This document shows positions 4,561 through 7,629 of a stretch of DNA of 7,629 nt, in pieces (the stretch's first letter is position 1; each line of letters opens with the position of its first letter). A model generated the notes under the pieces. The model was not told where the DNA came from. It did not search any database and saw nothing but the letters and a program-made list of their open reading frames with translations. Source of the DNA: 2-12-FULL-60-25 sp964638165 (lineage in GTDB: Bacteria; Patescibacteriota; Patescibacteriia; 2-12-FULL-60-25); NCBI GenBank assembly GCA_964638165.1, contig CAZWYJ010000057.1, positions 1 to 7,629 on the forward strand, in the 5' to 3' direction. Made by a program: the position numbers and the translations under genes.

Positions 4561-4601
4561 AATTAAAGACACCCTTCATTCCGTGAGGATTGAAGGGTGT
4601 C
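4561..4601 (-). terminator. Intrinsic terminator between dedA and the 580-aa gene
   Basis: Bases 4568-4582 pair with 4587-4601 (15 positions, one T-T mismatch, GTGA loop), including the perfect 11-bp GACACCCTTCA/TGAAGGGTGTC. On the minus strand it is followed by TTTAATT (4567-4561), a modest U-tract, so it best fits termination of the minus-strand 580-aa gene. With no T-run on the plus side it may only stabilise dedA transcripts. Confidence 0.7.
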
Positions 4602-4655
4602 GAGTTGAGGTTTGTGGGAGTCCATGCGGACTCACCGGATGTCGGCTTTTAGAGC

Positions 4656-6398
4656 CTAGTTTCCCCAGACGCTCTCGCTTGCGTCAGGGGCTTGTGGCGG
4701 TGTGGGGATGGAGTAGACCACCACGCTTGCCGCGATGATGAGCGCGATGCAGACTATCACGATCATCATGGGTCCCCGGTCATTCTTTCGCGCCTTCGGG
4801 GTTGGTGTGGCTGGTGGAGGCGGAGGTGCCCCCAAGGCCTGGATCTTTCCGGAGATGAACGCGACGAGCTCGGTACATGACCGAATCACCTCCTCGGTCC
4901 GACTCTCCCGCGGATCCTCCTCGGACTCCGTGGTGACCATGATTCTGGTCACGGCCGACCTAATCTGTCTGAGAGCCTCCGGGTCAGATGACCTGGTCGC
5001 TTCCTTGGAGAGGCTACCCAAGACCCCCAGGATCGCTCCATCCGTCACGATGTGCGTCATCCCGCTGAGGCCATCGAAGGCCACTCCGATCACGTCCCTT
5101 CGCTTGGCCGTTCGGACGGACGGGGTGGTCGGCGGCGGCGGGAGGCGTGCTTCCGCGACCGACGGTTCGTCTGGAATTTCCGGAGCCGTGATCGTCCCCG
5201 CGGGTGGGGGATTTCCGACCTTCGTCCCCTTGATTGAGGGAACGGGAATCGGAGGCCTCTGGCTTTGTGGCACCGGATTCTCGAAATACCCTGTCGCCCC
5301 CGGGTAGTGGGGGAGTGGGGCATTCGGATCCATGTCCGACGGCATTGGCGGTCTTGCCGGCGGGGGCGAGGAGTGCCGTGCCGGACTCCTTCCCGGGATG
5401 GAAGGGGGGTTCGGCGGAGGCGGGAGCGGTCCTGCGAGGGGCGCCGCTGACGAAATCCGTCGTGGCGGAGCCATGTCCGACGCTCTCCTCGGAGCCACTT
5501 GAGACAGTGGCCGAGGGAAGCGCTGGTCGCAGAGCGCGATCACATGCCGGTAGATGAATAGAGCCGCCTTGGCGGTCTTATCACTTTCCAGCTTGCGGAG
5601 GGCGTGATTGCGAATGCTGTCCACGTCCGCGGCCGTCGCTTTTTTGGCGAGCTCGAGTGCGTCTTCGGCCAATTCGATCTGGACGCTCTCCGACATGATG
5701 AGATCGCCATCGTGTCGGACTCGATCCATTGCGCGGGTCTTCACCAGCGCTTCCGGATCCTCGTCCGGCTGGCTTCCCCTTGGTGCGGGTGTCACGTCGC
5801 CCGGTGCCGGAGCTCCGGAGATTCCTTTGATGGAATCGCGGAGCGCCTTTTCCGCGGCCCTCGTCTGCTCCGAGACCCCATCGGGGTTACCCGGTTGGGC
5901 CTTGGGCGGAGTGCCGAGGCCATTGGTCGAGCAGTTTCTGAACTGCATTCCGTCCTCCTTTCCAGGGGTGGTGTTGGGAGCATCGTCCTCGATGGGTACG
6001 AGGACGATGCTATCGTTGAAGTTTCCGTCGCGTCGCGGCGGAGGCGGAGGGCCTTTCTTGGCAGGCTCTGCCGTCTTCGTCTCCGCAGTCGGAGTCGTTA
6101 TCGGCTTCGGCTCGGCCGGAGTCGCGCTTGGCGCGGGTGGCAGACCGAGCATCGTCTTCTTCGGATCGATGCGCGGCCTTTGGGCTTCGGGCGCCTTCGG
6201 TGCCGGTTCGGCAACCTTCGGCGTCTCACTCGGCGTGCTCGGTGGTGGCACGACCGCGAGCATGGTTCTCTTCGCACTCGGGTGTTGCGCCACGACCGCA
6301 GCGACCACTCCCTGAGAGGGCGTGATCGTTTCGGAGTGTGGACGGATGCCTCGTCGGCGAACCGTCCTTGGATCTTCTGCGTTTTGTCGAATGGACAT
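4656..6398 (-). CDS. Pro-rich, C-terminally membrane-anchored orphan protein, 580 aa
   Basis: No known family recognised. The start at 6398 is chosen because TTAGGAGGG (6410-6402) lies just upstream; the longer open frame to 6524 would cross the promoter. Layout: a basic N-terminus (RRR at 14-16); two similar short motifs, KRTMLAVVPPPS (43-54) and KKTMLGLPPAPS (80-91), in a Pro/Ala/Thr linker; a GPPPPPRR tract (116-123); a helical charged region (about 214-295, SESVQIELAEDALELAKK...); a Pro-rich linker (about 296-434); a second helical region (about 435-523, from RRDVIGVAFDGLSGM); then another poly-Pro stretch, basic residues (KARKNDRG) and one transmembrane segment (about 542-564, MMIVIVCIALIIAASVVVY), leaving about 16 residues beyond it. 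The basic flank predicts a cytoplasmic body and a tail anchor. The paired TML motifs could be docking or phosphothreonine sites, which is speculation. A strong promoter and SD suggest real expression. Confidence 0.8.
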   Translation of the reverse strand: MSIRQNAEDPRTVRRRGIRPHSETITPSQGVVAAVVAQHPSAKRTMLAVVPPPSTPSETPKVAEPAPKAPEAQRPRIDPKKTMLGLPPAPSATPAEPKPITTPTAETKTAEPAKKGPPPPPRRDGNFNDSIVLVPIEDDAPNTTPGKEDGMQFRNCSTNGLGTPPKAQPGNPDGVSEQTRAAEKALRDSIKGISGAPAPGDVTPAPRGSQPDEDPEALVKTRAMDRVRHDGDLIMSESVQIELAEDALELAKKATAADVDSIRNHALRKLESDKTAKAALFIYRHVIALCDQRFPRPLSQVAPRRASDMAPPRRISSAAPLAGPLPPPPNPPSIPGRSPARHSSPPPARPPMPSDMDPNAPLPHYPGATGYFENPVPQSQRPPIPVPSIKGTKVGNPPPAGTITAPEIPDEPSVAEARLPPPPTTPSVRTAKRRDVIGVAFDGLSGMTHIVTDGAILGVLGSLSKEATRSSDPEALRQIRSAVTRIMVTTESEEDPRESRTEEVIRSCTELVAFISGKIQALGAPPPPPATPTPKARKNDRGPMMIVIVCIALIIAASVVVYSIPTPPQAPDASESVWGN

Positions 6399-6464
6399 TT
6401 TCCCTCCTAACGTAGGGGGTTGAGGTTGGTTTTTCTCCTTCGGGCATTGCCAGAAGAATGAATG

Positions 6465-6493
6465 ATCATAGCAAAAAAAGGTCATTTTGTCAA
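6465..6493 (-). promoter_or_regulatory. Near-consensus sigma70-type promoter of the 580-aa gene
   Basis: On the minus strand, TTGACA (6493-6488), a 17-bp spacer holding seven T in a row, and TATGAT (6470-6465). Only one base differs from the TTGACA/TATAAT consensus. Transcription would begin near 6458, about 60 nt before the ATG at 6398. The -10 overlaps a small ATGATCAT palindrome (6462-6469), a possible but unproven operator. Confidence 0.8.
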
Positions 6494-6552
6494 TTCTGGT
6501 AGACGTTCTTGTGTCAAAGGCCATTTCCCTGCTATCCTTATAGGTGAAAAAT

Positions 6553-7629
6553 ATGCGAAAACAAGCAAAAATAAAGCGAAAGAAGGGCGGAGTCCGACCC
6601 GTGACCCTCTTGATCTTGGACGGGTTTGGGGTGAGGGAGAAGAAGGAGGGGAACGCTATTTTGCAGGCGAAGATGCCGACATTTCGGCGCTTATGGAATC
6701 GCTATCCGCACAGTTTATTGAACGCGGACGGCCTTGCCGTGGGGCTTCCAGCGGGTCAGGTGGGGAATTCGGAAGCTGGTCACATGACGATCGGTTCCGG
6801 TCGTCCGGTAGAAACGGATCTCGTGCGCATTAACAAAGAGATTAAGAAGAATGCGTTTCATGACAACCCGGCTCTCTTGCGCGCATCCGCGCACGTCACG
6901 CGCAATCACAGCGTATTGCATATGATGGGGCTGCTCACGAATCATGGTTCCGGTCATTCGTATCCCGATCACTTGTATGCGCTCCTGCGTTTCGTGGAGG
7001 AACTGCGGATTCCGCGCGTGATCTTGCACCTCTTTACGGACGGACGCGACACCCCGCAGTATCACGCGGTGAAGCTTGTGCAGGAATTGCAGAAGCGTCT
7101 TCCGAAGAATGTTTTTATCGGGAGCGTGATGGGACGTTTTTATGCCATGGATCGCAATCGTTTTTGGGAGCGGACCAAGGAGGCGTACGAAGCACTCATT
7201 GGTCACAAGGCGTTCCACTCGCGTGATCCGATTGATGCCATTGAAAAGGCGTATGCGCGTGGCGAGTCCGATGAGTTCATCAAACCGACTTTCGTGTGTC
7301 CGAACATGACCTGCTTGCGGTGCATTAGCGATCATGATGCGGTTATTTTTTGGAATTTGCGTAGCGATCGCGCACGTCAGTTGGTGAAGCCCTTCATGAT
7401 GCCGGATTTCGAGAAAGATCGAAAGAATTCGTTTCATCGGTCCGCGCGACGGAAAGATCTCCTCTTCGTGACGCTCACGGAATTCGGAAGCGATTTTGAG
7501 GGTGTGATTCCGGCGTACCCGAACAGGGATATTCACGAGACGCTCGTGGAGACGCTCGCTCCGTTCGATCAGCACTACATCGCGGAATCCGAGAAATATG
7601 TTCATGTCACGTACTTTTTCAATGGCGGG
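6553..7629 (+). CDS. gpmI: 2,3-bisphosphoglycerate-independent phosphoglycerate mutase, partial (3' end outside window)
   Basis: Interconverts 3- and 2-phosphoglycerate in glycolysis, using two metal ions and a phosphoserine intermediate. Only 359 codons are in the window; the family is about 510-550 aa. The frame is open to the last base. Visible motifs: LLILDGFG (19-26, metal-binding Asp23); GQVGNSEAGHMTIGSGR (68-84) with catalytic Ser73; the GLLTNHGSGHS segment (126-136), where many homologues read LLSDGGVHS; TDGRDTP (162-168); GRFYAMDRNRFWER (194-207); WNLRSDRARQ (267-276), which gives substrate-binding arginines; and the near-invariant HVTYFFNGG (351-359). The first 13 residues are a basic extension (MRKQAKIKRKKGG). 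The start at 6553 has AGGTG (6542-6546) 6 nt upstream, a weak SD. A possible promoter TTGTGT-18-TATCCT (6509-6538) would place the RNA start almost at the ATG. Divergent from the 580-aa gene. Confidence 0.96.
   Translation, partial: MRKQAKIKRKKGGVRPVTLLILDGFGVREKKEGNAILQAKMPTFRRLWNRYPHSLLNADGLAVGLPAGQVGNSEAGHMTIGSGRPVETDLVRINKEIKKNAFHDNPALLRASAHVTRNHSVLHMMGLLTNHGSGHSYPDHLYALLRFVEELRIPRVILHLFTDGRDTPQYHAVKLVQELQKRLPKNVFIGSVMGRFYAMDRNRFWERTKEAYEALIGHKAFHSRDPIDAIEKAYARGESDEFIKPTFVCPNMTCLRCISDHDAVIFWNLRSDRARQLVKPFMMPDFEKDRKNSFHRSARRKDLLFVTLTEFGSDFEGVIPAYPNRDIHETLVETLAPFDQHYIAESEKYVHVTYFFNGG

Noticed and set aside
4618..4633. GAGTCC-ATGC-GGACTC hairpin as a terminator
   Set aside because: The stem is only 6 bp with no T-tract on either strand; the 4561-4601 hairpin is the better candidate.
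5604..6410. Plus-strand reading frames of 235-268 aa over the 580-aa gene
   Set aside because: Arg-rich or Ser/Gly-rich shadows of a GC-rich, Pro-coding minus strand. The minus frame has the promoter, SD, terminator and transmembrane segment.
6715..7605. 296-aa minus-strand reading frame
   Set aside because: Antisense to gpmI, whose catalytic motifs are unmistakable.
1..7629. Possibility of TGA-as-Gly (code 25) translation
   Set aside because: TGA ends the granulin-like and DedA genes at sensible places, and no gene needs TGA read-through.

Overview
This looks like a chromosomal segment of a small-genome bacterium, most likely a Patescibacteria/CPR lineage. The Peregrinibacteria/Peribacteria-like groups are my best guess, an inference from style rather than from a marker gene. 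The signs are moderate GC, short intergenic filler made of simple repeats, a widespread 'PFDKLRAG/PLRQAQGR' palindromic element, a Cys-rich surface protein with Ser/Gly linkers, and single-gene housekeeping units among orphan genes. TGA is used as stop (Cys-rich gene, DedA gene), so genetic code 25 does not apply.

Layout. Positions 3-80 (-): tRNA-Asp(GUC) with encoded CCA. Just upstream of it (116-183) is a decayed copy of its 5' half whose D-loop is split by two tandem 18-nt hairpins. Positions 425-703 (+): small CxxC...CxxC protein closed by a perfect terminator. Positions 1049-2287 (+): secreted, probably membrane-anchored protein with four 12-cysteine granulin-like modules joined by Ser/Gly linkers, closed by a terminator. 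Positions 2544-2954 (-): 136-aa single-pass membrane orphan with its own promoter and terminator. Positions 3126-3809 (+): thymidylate kinase whose C-terminus is encoded by an inserted palindromic repeat. Positions 3882-4517 (+): DedA-family membrane protein, probably co-transcribed with tmk. Positions 4656-6398 (-): 580-aa Pro-rich, C-terminally membrane-anchored orphan with a near-consensus promoter. Positions 6553-7629 (+, cut by the window end): cofactor-independent phosphoglycerate mutase.

How it fits together. tmk (dTTP synthesis), dedA (membrane lipid-carrier homeostasis) and gpmI (lower glycolysis) are core genes with little or no Shine-Dalgarno signal. The lineage-specific genes all have clear SD sequences, and several have recognisable promoters and strong intrinsic terminators, so they behave as isolated monocistronic units placed between core genes. 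Three of the four orphans are predicted to be exported or membrane-anchored, which suggests cell-envelope or surface roles. No CRISPR array, insertion sequence, phage module or defence system is visible. The most unusual items are the bacterial granulin-like repeat protein and the hairpin-interrupted tRNA fragment.
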